Part shown: one piece after another, positions 1 to 9,900 of the stretch
Numbering within the stretch: the stretch's first letter is position 1
How the letters are laid out: each line of letters begins with the position of its first letter
Origin: UBA6170 sp034429975
Lineage (GTDB): Bacteria; Chloroflexota; Anaerolineae; Anaerolineales; Anaerolineaceae
Assembly (NCBI GenBank): GCA_034429975.1
Contig: DAOUFM010000146.1
Span: 186,001 to 250,000 of the forward strand
Direction: 5' to 3'
DNA length: 64,000 nucleotides
Notes under the pieces: generated by a model
The model's database searches: none
Told to the model about the DNA's origin: nothing
Seen by the model: only the letters and a program-made list of their open reading frames with translations
Position numbers and translations under genes: made by a program

Positions 1-1
1 A

Positions 2-187
2 ATTCGTATTCCCTGGTTTGGACCTTTGTTTACCGGATCGCTGTATGGTCGCAAGCTACAATCTGGTATGTATCAGTTAAGCGAGACAATTCTGTATATT
101 TCACGCGGAATTGGTCTTGAAGGATTAGGAGCACCCCGGGTGAGATTTTTATGTCCACCCGAAATTATAGAATGGACAATCAACTAA
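2..187 (+). CDS. Metallophosphoesterase, C-terminal end (partial)
   Basis: The window opens inside a gene, and only the last 61 codons are visible, ending in TAA at 185-187. The translated tail contains GSLYGRK, a run reading YISRGIGLEGLGAPR, and RFLCPPEI. This pattern is typical of the C-terminus of YkuE-like calcineurin-superfamily metallophosphoesterases, where a Gly-rich turn precedes a final beta-strand with a 'PPEI' element. The metal-binding motifs would lie upstream of the window, so the catalytic assignment cannot be checked here. The next gene, an aminopeptidase, begins 14 bases downstream with its own Shine-Dalgarno sequence, so the two are probably co-transcribed. The family call is moderately secure; the substrate is unknown. 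Confidence 0.6.
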   Translation: MRIPWFGPLFTGSLYGRKLQSGMYQLSETILYISRGIGLEGLGAPRVRFLCPPEIIEWTIN

Positions 188-201
188 ATTAGGAGTAAAC
201 A

Positions 202-1608
202 ATGGTTAATATTAATGTATTAGAAACAATCCATTTTGAAATGGACCCGGTTGTTAAAAATTTATTTTCGTTAAATCTGGAAAACGCTCTCTCTCAATCC
301 TCGCATAAGTTTGAATTTGGAGAGATACAACTCGTTGAAAACCCAGAACAAAATAGTTTGAATCTTTTTATTGAAGAAAAAGAAAAAATGACCATTGAAA
401 AATGGCGCAAAGCAGGTGGAAAGTTATCCAGATTTCTCCGGAAACATCAAATTTATAAGCTCTTCATTTCCAAAGAGACTGCCCTAGAATTCTCGCAATC
501 AATGGTTCCATTTTTCGAAGGCATATTTTTAGGAAGTTATTCATTTGATACCTATAAAAGCAAAAAACAATCTGAAAATATTGACATCTATTGTCCAATC
601 GAAGATCGCTCTTTCCAAAATCAGATTCTTGATGTGCAAGTACTTTCTTCCGTTGTTAACTTAGCCCGTGAGTTGGGACATCTGCCGGCCAATATCATTA
701 ATCCCCCTTCTCTAGCCGATCTTTGCATAACGCTCGCTCAAGAAAAAAACATCAAAATTAAAGTCTATGATGAAAAAGAATTAGAACAAATGGGAGCCGG
801 AGCACTTTTGGCAGTTGGAAAAGGGAGTGTTTCCAAACCCAGGCTAATTATCCTGGAATATTGTCCCAAAGCCAGAAAAGATGATCAACCAGTTGTTTTA
901 GTTGGCAAAGCCATTACTTTCGACACAGGCGGTTATTCCCTAAAAACAGTTGATGGTATCAAGGGGATGAAATACGACAAAATGGGTGGGGTCGCCGTCC
1001 TTGGAACCCTGCTAGCGGCTGCCTCCTTGAATCTGCCTGTGAATCTCGTTGGGATCGTTTGTGCAGCTGAAAATATGATCTCTGACGATGCCTTTCGACC
1101 GGATGATATTATCCAGACATTATCCGGGAAAACTGTCGAGATTCTGTCTACCGATGCCGAAGGACGTCTGGTCTTGGCGGACGGGTTGACTTATGCACAA
1201 CGCCATTACAAGCCAGCCTGCATTGTTGATTTCGCTACGCTAACCGGTGGAATTGTGGTTGCTTTAGGCTCACTCAGGGCTGGTTTATTCTCAAACGACC
1301 AAAAGTTATCCGATCAATTATTCCAGTCCGGAGAAAGAACTTCAGAAAAACTATGGCCAATGCCACTGGATGAAGAGTATTTTGAGCTGATCAAAGGTGA
1401 TGACGCTGACATAAAAAATGCCGGAGGAAGAGAAGCCCATCCAATCACAGGCGCCATGTTCCTCAAGCAATTTATTGAATCAGACGTACCTTGGGCACAC
1501 CTCGACATTGCTGGGGCAGCCACCAGTTCCAAGGCAGAAAATTATTTACCCAAAGGCGCCACCGGGTTTGGTGTGCGATTGATGGTCGATTTTTTGAAAA
1601 ATTTATAA
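202..1608 (+). CDS. pepA: Leucyl aminopeptidase, M17 family
   Basis: Cytosolic M17 metallopeptidase that removes N-terminal residues from peptides using two metal ions. The 468 residues have the usual two-part layout: a variable N-terminal domain (about 1-150) and a conserved catalytic C-terminal domain. The metal-binding and catalytic signatures are visible: VGKAITFDTGG with the conserved Lys and Asp near residue 235, MKYDKMGG about 25 residues later, and the hallmark STDAEGRLVLAD near residue 316 (most members have NTDAEGR, so Asn is replaced by Ser). The ATG follows AGGAG at a normal distance. It sits directly after the metallophosphoesterase and is closed by a strong terminator. It probably serves general peptide turnover. 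The family call is secure; exact substrate preference cannot be read from sequence. Confidence 0.93.
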   Translation: MVNINVLETIHFEMDPVVKNLFSLNLENALSQSSHKFEFGEIQLVENPEQNSLNLFIEEKEKMTIEKWRKAGGKLSRFLRKHQIYKLFISKETALEFSQSMVPFFEGIFLGSYSFDTYKSKKQSENIDIYCPIEDRSFQNQILDVQVLSSVVNLARELGHLPANIINPPSLADLCITLAQEKNIKIKVYDEKELEQMGAGALLAVGKGSVSKPRLIILEYCPKARKDDQPVVLVGKAITFDTGGYSLKTVDGIKGMKYDKMGGVAVLGTLLAAASLNLPVNLVGIVCAAENMISDDAFRPDDIIQTLSGKTVEILSTDAEGRLVLADGLTYAQRHYKPACIVDFATLTGGIVVALGSLRAGLFSNDQKLSDQLFQSGERTSEKLWPMPLDEEYFELIKGDDADIKNAGGREAHPITGAMFLKQFIESDVPWAHLDIAGAATSSKAENYLPKGATGFGVRLMVDFLKNL

Positions 1609-1610
1609 TG

Positions 1611-1652
1611 AAAAAAGATCAAATGAGCTGAAATCTCATTTGATCTTTTTTC
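1611..1652. terminator. Bidirectional intrinsic terminator between pepA and alaS
   Basis: A near-perfect inverted repeat pairs AAAAAAGATCAAATGAG with CTCATTTGATCTTTTTT around a 7-base loop. The A-tract on one side and T-tract on the other allow it to stop transcription from both convergent genes: pepA on plus ends at 1608 and alaS on minus ends at 1660. Confidence 0.9.
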
Positions 1653-1659
1653 AACTAAA

Positions 1660-4392
1660 TTACTTTAAATTCTCTTCCACAAATTCTGCCAGTTTTGATA
1701 ATGCCAAGGGCAGCTTATCCGGATCTTTTCCACCCGCCTGAGCCAGGGTTGGTTTTCCTCCGCCACCCCCGCCGACAAAGCCAGCCAGGAATTTTACAAG
1801 TTGCCCGGCATGTAATCCTCTGGAAACTAAATCTTCCGTTACAGATGCTACCAATATAGGTCGTTCATCAATGATTGAAGCTACTACCACAACCCCAGAT
1901 GGATATTTCTCACGGTAACGGTCGGTCATGGAGCGCAAAATATCGCTGTCTGTGTCAACTAAGATTTTTCCAAAAACCGGCACACCTTTAACTTGATTAA
2001 CCTGTTCAAGATCTTTTTCAAATGAATCCTGAGCCAATTGTTGTCGTAATTTCTGGTTTTCTTTACGCAGGTTTTCATAATCAAATTGAATGGTTGCCAC
2101 TTTATCCGATAAATCCTCTATAGAAGTACTCAAAGAAGCAGCAATATTTTTCATCAAATTATTGCGATTATGAATCACTTTATAGGCTTCCCGGCCTGTA
2201 ATTGCTTCAATTCTGCGGATTCCGGCTGCGGCTGAACCTTCACTCGTAATGATAAAGGTACCGATCTCACCGGTTTCATCCACATGAGTACCACCACACA
2301 GTTCATATGAGAAGACATCATCATCACCAATGGTGATGGTCCGGACCATTTCGCCATACTTTTCACCAAATAAAGCCATTGCACCTTCAGCAATCGCCTC
2401 ATTTAATGGTTTGGTAACAATATTAAGATGAAAGTTTTCAAGAATGGCTTTGTTTACACCGTTTTCAATTTCCTCAAGTTGCGCTGCGGTTACTGCTTCC
2501 GGATGGGTGAAATCAAAGCGTAGACGATCCGGGGCGACCAATGATCCTGCCTGTCTGGCATGATTTCCTAAAACACGATGGAGCTCAGCATGCAGCAAAT
2601 GTGTGGCCGTATGATTCCGCATAATATCCATTCGTCTTTGTCCGGTAACTGAAGCATTTACTTCTTTGTAAAGCTTGATTTCACCCTTAGTTACGGTACC
2701 CACATGAACGATCATACCGGCAGCAGGCTTGCGCATTCCTGTTACAGAGAATGAAAAGGATTGATCTTCTGCAGTAATCGTACCTGTATCCGCTATTTGC
2801 CCGCCTGATTCTACATAAAAACCCGTTTCGGGCAAGAATAATTCAACCTGATCGCCTTCTACTGCCCTACTTACTGCCTCTCCATTTTTGAAGATTGCCA
2901 ATATTTCTGATTTGAAATCCAACAGATGGTATGGGTCATATTTCACACCCGTTTCAGAAATTTTATTTTCCTGAACAAGTTGCTCGAAAACCATTCGATA
3001 ATTGTCGATGTCATCATTTCCCATTTTCCCGAAAGCTTTTCCCGCACCTGAATCAACCCGATGTTGTTCCATAGCGTTCTTAAAGCCTGCTTCATCCACT
3101 TCGAAGCCATGTTCCCGAGCGATATCACGAGTAATTTCAAGAGGTAAACCGTGGGTTGCGTATAACTCAAAAGCTTCTAATCCAGAAATAACTGTTTTAT
3201 TCTGTTTTTCCAACTCACCAAAAATTTCGTCTAGGTTCGATAATCCGGCTTCAAGTGTCCTCTTGAATCTTTCCTCCTCCCGGGTTAGGTTACTTAAAAT
3301 TGTTTCTTTATTCCGAATTAATTCAGGATAGGCTTCGCCGTAATTATTGATAACCTCCAAAGCTACTTTTTCAAGGAATGGTTTATTGAGGCCAATTTTT
3401 CCTCCAAACCGGGCTGCCCTGCGAATGATCATCCGGCAGACATAATTTCTACCTGTGTTTCCAGGTACGACCCCATCCGCAATCAAAAAAGTGGCCGCTC
3501 GCCCATGATCTGCAATCACCCGGTAAGGTGTGTAGTGATCGTAAACTTCTTGATCTGTCATGCCCGTTAAATCCTGAACCGTTTTAATCAAATTAGCCAG
3601 CAGATCAATCTTGTAATTCGAATCCACATTTTGTAAGACCGAAACAATACGCTCAAATCCCATGCCAGTATCTACATGAGTCGCTGGGAGCGGCTCTAAT
3701 TCATTGGCATTAAGACGGTTATATTGAATAAAAACATTATTCCAGAGTTCTAGAAAACGGTTGCAATCCCCATTGACCCGACAAACATGCCCTAGGACAT
3801 CTTTTTTATCACAAAACGCTGCCCCCCGATCAATATGAATTTCAGAACAGGGACCACATGGACCAGTATCTGCCATCTCCCAAAAATTTTCTTTTCTACC
3901 AAAGAAAAGAATATGATCTTTATTCAAACCTGGTTGTTCACTCCAATGTTCGGCTGCTTCAAGATCCGTTGGAATCTCATTTCTTTCATCTTTGAAAACC
4001 GTGACCCAAAGATCTTCTTTGTTCAAACCCCATTCTTCCGTTAGTAATTCCCAAGCCCATCCAATTGCTTCCTTTTTGTAATAATCTCCAAAAGACCAGT
4101 TGCCCAACATTTCAAAAAAGGTATGATGCCAGTCGTCTCGACCCACATCTTCCAGATCATTATGTTTGCCTGCTACACGCATACATTTTTGTGAGTCTAC
4201 TGCCCGGGTATAAGGCCGTTTATCCGTTCCCAAAAATACATCTTTAAATTGAACCATTCCGGCATTTGTGAACAATAAGGTTGCATCACCGCCTGGTACC
4301 AGGGATGATGATGGCACTACGGTGTGACCCCGATCCTTAAAAAAATTGATGAAGGATTTTCGAACTTCGTTACCTGATAAGTTGTTTTCCAT
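1660..4392 (-). CDS. alaS: Alanyl-tRNA synthetase
   Basis: Charges tRNA-Ala and edits mischarged Ser/Gly. The 910 residues contain, in order, the class II aminoacylation core with the motif HTFFEMLGNWSFGDY in the first 100 residues, the tRNA-recognition region, an editing domain with zinc-binding NHTATHLLH (about residue 592) and CGGTH (about residue 699), and the C-Ala domain with a coiled coil and a run of six glycines near residue 875. It is slightly longer than the usual 870-880 residues; a Cys-bearing segment (CDKKD...CRVNGDC, near residue 190) may account for part of this. The ATG follows GGAG at 8 bases. A dedicated promoter (4434-4462) overlaps the end of the upstream peptidase gene, so expression is probably independent of that operon. 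No T-box leader is visible. Confidence 0.97.
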   Translation of the reverse strand: MENNLSGNEVRKSFINFFKDRGHTVVPSSSLVPGGDATLLFTNAGMVQFKDVFLGTDKRPYTRAVDSQKCMRVAGKHNDLEDVGRDDWHHTFFEMLGNWSFGDYYKKEAIGWAWELLTEEWGLNKEDLWVTVFKDERNEIPTDLEAAEHWSEQPGLNKDHILFFGRKENFWEMADTGPCGPCSEIHIDRGAAFCDKKDVLGHVCRVNGDCNRFLELWNNVFIQYNRLNANELEPLPATHVDTGMGFERIVSVLQNVDSNYKIDLLANLIKTVQDLTGMTDQEVYDHYTPYRVIADHGRAATFLIADGVVPGNTGRNYVCRMIIRRAARFGGKIGLNKPFLEKVALEVINNYGEAYPELIRNKETILSNLTREEERFKRTLEAGLSNLDEIFGELEKQNKTVISGLEAFELYATHGLPLEITRDIAREHGFEVDEAGFKNAMEQHRVDSGAGKAFGKMGNDDIDNYRMVFEQLVQENKISETGVKYDPYHLLDFKSEILAIFKNGEAVSRAVEGDQVELFLPETGFYVESGGQIADTGTITAEDQSFSFSVTGMRKPAAGMIVHVGTVTKGEIKLYKEVNASVTGQRRMDIMRNHTATHLLHAELHRVLGNHARQAGSLVAPDRLRFDFTHPEAVTAAQLEEIENGVNKAILENFHLNIVTKPLNEAIAEGAMALFGEKYGEMVRTITIGDDDVFSYELCGGTHVDETGEIGTFIITSEGSAAAGIRRIEAITGREAYKVIHNRNNLMKNIAASLSTSIEDLSDKVATIQFDYENLRKENQKLRQQLAQDSFEKDLEQVNQVKGVPVFGKILVDTDSDILRSMTDRYREKYPSGVVVVASIIDERPILVASVTEDLVSRGLHAGQLVKFLAGFVGGGGGGKPTLAQAGGKDPDKLPLALSKLAEFVEENLK

Positions 4393-4406
4393 GCAGACTC
4401 CAAAAA

Positions 4407-4432
4407 ATGGGCAAAAGGTGAATTTTGCCCAT
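4407..4432 (-). terminator. Intrinsic terminator of the peptidase operon, just upstream of alaS
   Basis: Read on the minus strand, a perfect 10-bp stem (ATGGGCAAAA with TTTTGCCCAT) and 6-base loop is followed directly by TTTTTT. It lies between the stop of the C25-like peptidase gene (4465) and the alaS start (4392). The predicted alaS transcription start (about 4427) falls inside its 5' arm, so alaS transcripts should not form the full hairpin. Confidence 0.8.
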
Positions 4433-4433
4433 G

Positions 4434-4462
4434 ATTATAAGCGATCAAACTTTCAGTTGCAA
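4434..4462 (-). promoter_or_regulatory. Sigma-70-type promoter of alaS
   Basis: On the minus strand TTGCAA (4457-4462) and a perfect TATAAT (4434-4439) are separated by exactly 17 bases. The expected start is near 4427, giving a leader of about 35 bases with the alaS Shine-Dalgarno GGAG. The -35 box lies immediately past the stop codon of the peptidase gene. Confidence 0.75.
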
Positions 4463-4464
4463 TG

Positions 4465-6981
4465 TTACCTGGAAAGTGCCAATTTTATAACGCTACCCTT
4501 TTTGTCAACTGTGACTCTCGCTATTTGATAATAACGGTTTTTATCAAATTGAATTGGGTTTCTAACAGTAACAACATAGCGATCGTTAATCAATTTCGGC
4601 TCCTGGCTCTTAGGATTATCTGCTCTGCAAGTTGTTCCTCTTCCCATCTGTAATTTACTCAATTTCAAGTCAGCATTTTCTAATCCAGGCAGATAGGATT
4701 TAAGACTGGATTTAACCTGATTCAAAGTCTCTTCTGAAATTGCTACACTGGAATCGCCATTTTTATAGTCACTGATAGTTTTGATTCTTTCAGGTCTTTC
4801 GATCAGGTGGACCCTCTTGATTTGGATTTCTTTTCCTTCATAAATAAAGAAGGGGTCTCCATAATAAACAAATTGAATAAGCGTTTTTTGGTCTTCACCA
4901 TCCAGATACCCCTGGCGCTTCATCATTTCCTGAACAAATGCGATTTTCGCGCGTTGAAATGATTCTCCTACCCAATATCCATCCCGTATATGCTGCCAGA
5001 ATAATTGACCAAACAGATCAGCAGCAATAAGTGGTGGTGTGACGGAGCCATAAGAGGTACAGGTCGAACCAATAAATACATTTGTTCCCAAAGTCAGGTA
5101 TTTTAGGGCAATTGATTCATTTTCATTCTTTCCAAAAACATGACCACCATAGCAAGCCTCGGTTAGAACAACTTTGGGAGATTTGCCGTTATTCAATAAA
5201 TCTTGAGGCGCTAATGCAACAGGATAATCATTGCCAGGAGGATCTAATAGATCACGTTGCCCATACCACTCGGGGCGATCCACCAAACCATGTAAATTGA
5301 AATACCCAAAATCAGAGCCAACCAGTTCCTGTTTGCTCAGTATTTGTTTCTTCCCATTTGGCGAAGTATATAACGATTTGGCTTCCCCTAAAGACTTATA
5401 CACCAGCGCAGACGAACGTTTCCAGACAGAAGCTGAATAGCCGAAACTGGATAGATATTTATAAGTGAAGATATTGGTGAAGGATTGAAATATTCTCTCC
5501 CATACTTTGTTCATTGATTTAGGTTGCATATGGAATTTTACAATTTGCCGCAACTGTTGCAATAATAAACCCGCATCCTGACCTTTTTCACCAATGATCC
5601 TACCCAGAGGCCAATTGGTAACGAAATAATTATTGTCCAGGCTGCCATAGGGGTTGTCAGAATAAACTTCATCATCCACATCATCGGTAGGATTCGGTAA
5701 GCGATGAAATGGAACTGCTTCATTCCCACCAACAATTAACATCGCACCAATCCGTTCACCACGTTTTGCCAGCATTTTGTCTAAATCATGAATGGCTAAT
5801 TTAATCTTCCAGGGGTCAATCACTGTGATCGGTGCCAGGGTTAGCTTTTGTTGTGTTTTCGGATCATCCGGGATGAAAACAAGGCTGCTCCAACCCGGTT
5901 TCTTTTGGATTACCTGCTGGATGTTCATCATTGATTGGTTGATGACATTGAAGGTCTGGACGCCATATTGTTGGATTAACCCTGTCATAGTCGTCATAAT
6001 GACATAGACCGGAAATCTGCCATCTAATTTTCCAGAAAAATCTTTTTTAATGGATCTGGCGATCCTTTGAAATTCTTTCTCAGCTTCCATAAAAGCTTTA
6101 CTTCTTGCAGTACCTGAGAAATTCTTGCTTGATCCTTCCGCAGATTCATTAAAAACGTAATTTGATCTTTGATCAAAACTTCCTTCCGGTAAACGATTCC
6201 AACCCATATCAGAAGCCACTGCCGCGGGAACCTGAAAATCAAAGCGGATCGACAAATCTGCCGGCCAAAGCGGTAAGAAGACATGCTGGTCTCCCCACAA
6301 GCGCCTGGCTACCTGCCCGGAAGAATCCTTAGCAACACAATCATGCAATAAATTAACCGCTTCTTCTTCTTCACCGGATTCAAGCAATTGTTCTGCCAAA
6401 ATCAAATTGTAAAAAATTGTTTTTGGCCACTTTTTGTGATAAATTTCCGCCAGGTTACGAATAGCATTTGAATCTTTTTGATAATAAACCGACTTCAAAT
6501 GAAACAAGTTAATAATTGGGTTATCCATGTTCAACGAAAGGATTCTTACCATCAAATCGCTCGCGTTATCAAATTTCTCTTTTCCAATAGATTTTCGAAC
6601 TACTTTTAACGCCGGACTCCAGGCGGGTAAGACGCTTTTTTGTTTTCCAGCCCCCCCTAAAACATGAATGCATGCCTGAGATAATTCTTTTTCATTCTCC
6701 GGGATGGGTAAGGAAACCAATAATTCGTGAGCAGAAAGGAATTCTGGGTCTGCCTCAATTAAATTTCTGGCTATTCCTATCACCATATCGGTTTGTTTTT
6801 CTTTAAGGTAGAACAAAGCCAGATAGTATTGAATCATCAAGTCACCCGGAAAATTTGATAACCATTTTTGTGCTAATTGCCTACCAAAAACAGTATTATT
6901 ATTTTGAAGCGCAGACATGATCAGTTGAGTGGTTGTTCCGCGGTTTATTTTTTGATCCAGAGCTGGGTAATTAAAATCCAT
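4465..6981 (-). CDS. Intracellular C25-like (gingipain/caspase-fold) cysteine peptidase with TPR-like N-terminus
   Basis: Predicted clan CD cysteine peptidase, 838 residues. Residues 1-240 are helical and TPR-like. Residues about 320-715 look like the catalytic fold of C25 peptidases: an acidic segment reading DDVDDEVYSDNPYGSLDNN ending in an LGRI strand (about 433-462), a hydrophobic strand ending in the catalytic His-Gly (FNLHG, His564), a second strand ending in Ala-Cys (VVLTEACYGGH, Cys610), and a GDP motif near 708 typical of gingipain relatives. A C-terminal region of about 120 residues follows. There is no signal peptide, unlike secreted gingipains, so it should act inside the cell. 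Its Shine-Dalgarno AGGAG overlaps the stop of the giant TPR gene 9 bases upstream, and it is the last gene of the sigma-54 operon. Family assignment rests on motifs only; the substrate is unknown. A CHAT-type protease is the closest alternative. Confidence 0.72.
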   Translation of the reverse strand: MDFNYPALDQKINRGTTTQLIMSALQNNNTVFGRQLAQKWLSNFPGDLMIQYYLALFYLKEKQTDMVIGIARNLIEADPEFLSAHELLVSLPIPENEKELSQACIHVLGGAGKQKSVLPAWSPALKVVRKSIGKEKFDNASDLMVRILSLNMDNPIINLFHLKSVYYQKDSNAIRNLAEIYHKKWPKTIFYNLILAEQLLESGEEEEAVNLLHDCVAKDSSGQVARRLWGDQHVFLPLWPADLSIRFDFQVPAAVASDMGWNRLPEGSFDQRSNYVFNESAEGSSKNFSGTARSKAFMEAEKEFQRIARSIKKDFSGKLDGRFPVYVIMTTMTGLIQQYGVQTFNVINQSMMNIQQVIQKKPGWSSLVFIPDDPKTQQKLTLAPITVIDPWKIKLAIHDLDKMLAKRGERIGAMLIVGGNEAVPFHRLPNPTDDVDDEVYSDNPYGSLDNNYFVTNWPLGRIIGEKGQDAGLLLQQLRQIVKFHMQPKSMNKVWERIFQSFTNIFTYKYLSSFGYSASVWKRSSALVYKSLGEAKSLYTSPNGKKQILSKQELVGSDFGYFNLHGLVDRPEWYGQRDLLDPPGNDYPVALAPQDLLNNGKSPKVVLTEACYGGHVFGKNENESIALKYLTLGTNVFIGSTCTSYGSVTPPLIAADLFGQLFWQHIRDGYWVGESFQRAKIAFVQEMMKRQGYLDGEDQKTLIQFVYYGDPFFIYEGKEIQIKRVHLIERPERIKTISDYKNGDSSVAISEETLNQVKSSLKSYLPGLENADLKLSKLQMGRGTTCRADNPKSQEPKLINDRYVVTVRNPIQFDKNRYYQIARVTVDKKGSVIKLALSR

Positions 6982-6990
6982 TGTGCACTC

Positions 6991-9900
6991 CTATGAAGAA
7001 TGAACTAAATTCAATGCAATAACACCGGCGAGCTGCCGTTTAATATTGATATCTTTTGGAGTTAATGAAGAAGCGATTTTTAGCATTTTCTCGGCGCCAA
7101 CATAATCTTTCATATCTCTTAGCAAAACACCTGATTGATAATAAGCCCGATAGTCTGTTTCATCCCGAGAGGATGCTTCTCTAAAGGCTTCCAAGGCCTT
7201 TTCTGGTTCTTGTTGGTCAACATAAATCGCTCCCATCTCTAACCAGGGCTCTACTCCTAATTCTGGATATTGACTGGCTTTTGCAAAATAGTTGAGAGCC
7301 TGATCCAATTGCCCTTGTTTTCTAGCTACCTGACCTAATAAATGATTCAATTCAGGCTGATTGGGGTTAATATGGATGCTTTTTCTGGCAACCATTTCAG
7401 CAGCTTCGATATCATCAATTTCAAAATAAATATGAGCCAAAGTTTGCAATACATCAATGTCTTTTGGATATTTTTGAGATAGTTCCGAGGTAATCATCAA
7501 AGCATTGGCATAATCATTCAGTAGCTGCATGTTTCTTACTTTTTCAATTAACAAGCCTTTATTACCCGGGCACTTATCTAACCCACTGTTCACTACCTTT
7601 ATTGCTTCTGAATATTTTTCAGAATCACGTAATAATTTTGCGTTGAGGATATAAGCCTTGTCAAATCTTGGGTTTGTTATCAATATATTCTGTAACATTT
7701 TTTTGCTTTTGTCCATTTCACCATTCAATAGATAGGCTTCAGCTTCCAGATAATCTAAATCTGTAGAGGCTGGCATCTGTTTCCTGGCTGCCTGGATGCT
7801 GCTGAGCATTGGATGAAAAGATTTTTGTAGTAAATGGGCTTTTGCGTTCACCAGGTTGAAAGAATAGCTTTCTGGCAATTTTTCTTTGTATTCTTCCAAC
7901 AAAGTCAATAATTCATTCGGTTTTTTGTTTTCCAGCAATAAGTCAGCATATTGATAGATTACATTTTCTGGATGACTGGCGTTCTTAACAATAGCAGACC
8001 AGCATTCATTTGCTTTTTCAAAATCGCCCACCATTTCATACAGCTTCGCAAGTCGAATTAGCCACTGATCCTCATCTGCCCAGATACGATATCCATGTTC
8101 AGCGAATTCAACTGCTTCATTTATTTGATCGGCTTGCTCATAAGCCCGCGAGCAGAGGGTCAGCCAGATTGGATCATCGGCAGGAATTTGACTTTCCACA
8201 AAAGTAATTGGTTCAAAGGTTGTATTTCCTTCTTGATGGATCAAATAGAATATGTTTTCAAGCAAATTTACTTTGAAATTTGACATATATTCCTTGACTA
8301 CTTCCTCTTGCCCTGATTTCAGCATGAAATCGATCAAAGAAGGATTCAGATACCCTGGTAATGCTTTTGAATTGAGCAAAGCAAACAGTTCTGATTTTTC
8401 ATTTTTCCTGATGGCATGGAACAGTGCTTCAATATTTTTTATGGCTTTTGTTTTACCAAATTGGTTAATAACCTCCACCAGATTCTCTTGAAAACTTAGG
8501 TCCTGCATAATATTTTCAATATTTGAATTTCGGTGGACAGTAATATCCAATTTATCGAATATTGAAACCAAAGGCCGGTAAGCATTAAGGATTGAAAGTT
8601 TTAAGAAAGCCGTTTCAACCGAACCATCATTCTTCGATTTACTTTCATCAAAAAGAAAATCTAGATTATGATAATCATTCAGTCGCCAGGCTAACAAAAT
8701 TGCCAACCGATTAATAACAGCCTCTTTTATTTCTGCATATTTTTGCTCTTGCGGTTCATTCCTTTCATTTTTCCTTAGCACACTGGATTTCACTGTCTCG
8801 TTATAGACCTGATAGGCATCTTCATACAGATTTTTATCCAGCAATTGATGAGCGTTCAATAATTTCTTAATAATCTCATCATCTTTTGTGGCTTTGAAGG
8901 TAATGCGATAATCTCTGCCATCTAGGTAAGCTGCGGAGTAATCCAAAGCCATTGCGAATATTTCATCATCACCTGCCCCTGAAGAATTGATAATATTTTT
9001 ATATTTCAACAAATAGTCTGATACCAGGTCATAATCGGTAATCTCAATCGCATTTTCAGCCCCCAAGATATAAAACCAGGGGTTTTCTGGTTCGCGATTA
9101 ATCATTTGGTTGATCGCATCCAAAGATTGATCTAATTTTCCTGCTTTTTTGTAAGCAGTCGTTAGTGAGAATAATATAGATTGCTCCTCAACTTTAGACA
9201 TCAACCAGTTGCCTGGAATGATGAAATCATTTGAAGGTTTATCAAGATCGAAAACAAAGCCATCTTGAGGAGAAGAAAAAGCCATCTCAAAACAATAGAC
9301 TGCCGCAGCGTAATCTTTTTTGTTGAGCAGGCACTCACCCTCTAATGCCGATAAGAGCCTTAATTTTGTCCCATTTCTCTTGAGTGTTTGAATTTCAATT
9401 AAAGATCGATCCCACATTTGATTCAGCATCAGTAAATATACTTTTTCCAATTGAATCCACTGGCTCTGGTCTGATAGATCACTGGAGTGGATTTTTTCAA
9501 ACCAGAAGAGGGCTTCTTCGTTTTTACCAATCCTTAAGAAAGAAACAACCACATTCCGAATTTCAACCTCAGTCAGTAAACAATCCTCTTTTAATTTTTC
9601 CAATGTTTGGAAAGCCAGGTCAACATCTCCGTTAGAAATATAAATGTCCGCTAATTTCGTAATCGCGTAGGAGTTCGTTGCATCAAAATGCAAAATTTGC
9701 TCAAGGCTTTTGATTTCATTTTCTAAATTTCCAGTTTTCTCCATAAAAGCAGCAAACCAGACTAAATTTTCAATATCTGTAGGGGCAGATTGATAGATTT
9801 CTTGAGCTTTGGCTTCAGCCTGGCTAATCAGAGAGGCTTCCAAGTAAGCTTCAGCAATTTTTTGTTTGATGCCTAAATGATGCGGATTCAATTGACAGGC

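Noticed and set aside
4393..4464. T-box riboswitch ahead of alaS
   Set aside because: The leader is only about 35 bases and the upstream DNA is coding; no specifier loop or T-box sequence is present. The hairpin is better explained as a terminator for the upstream operon.
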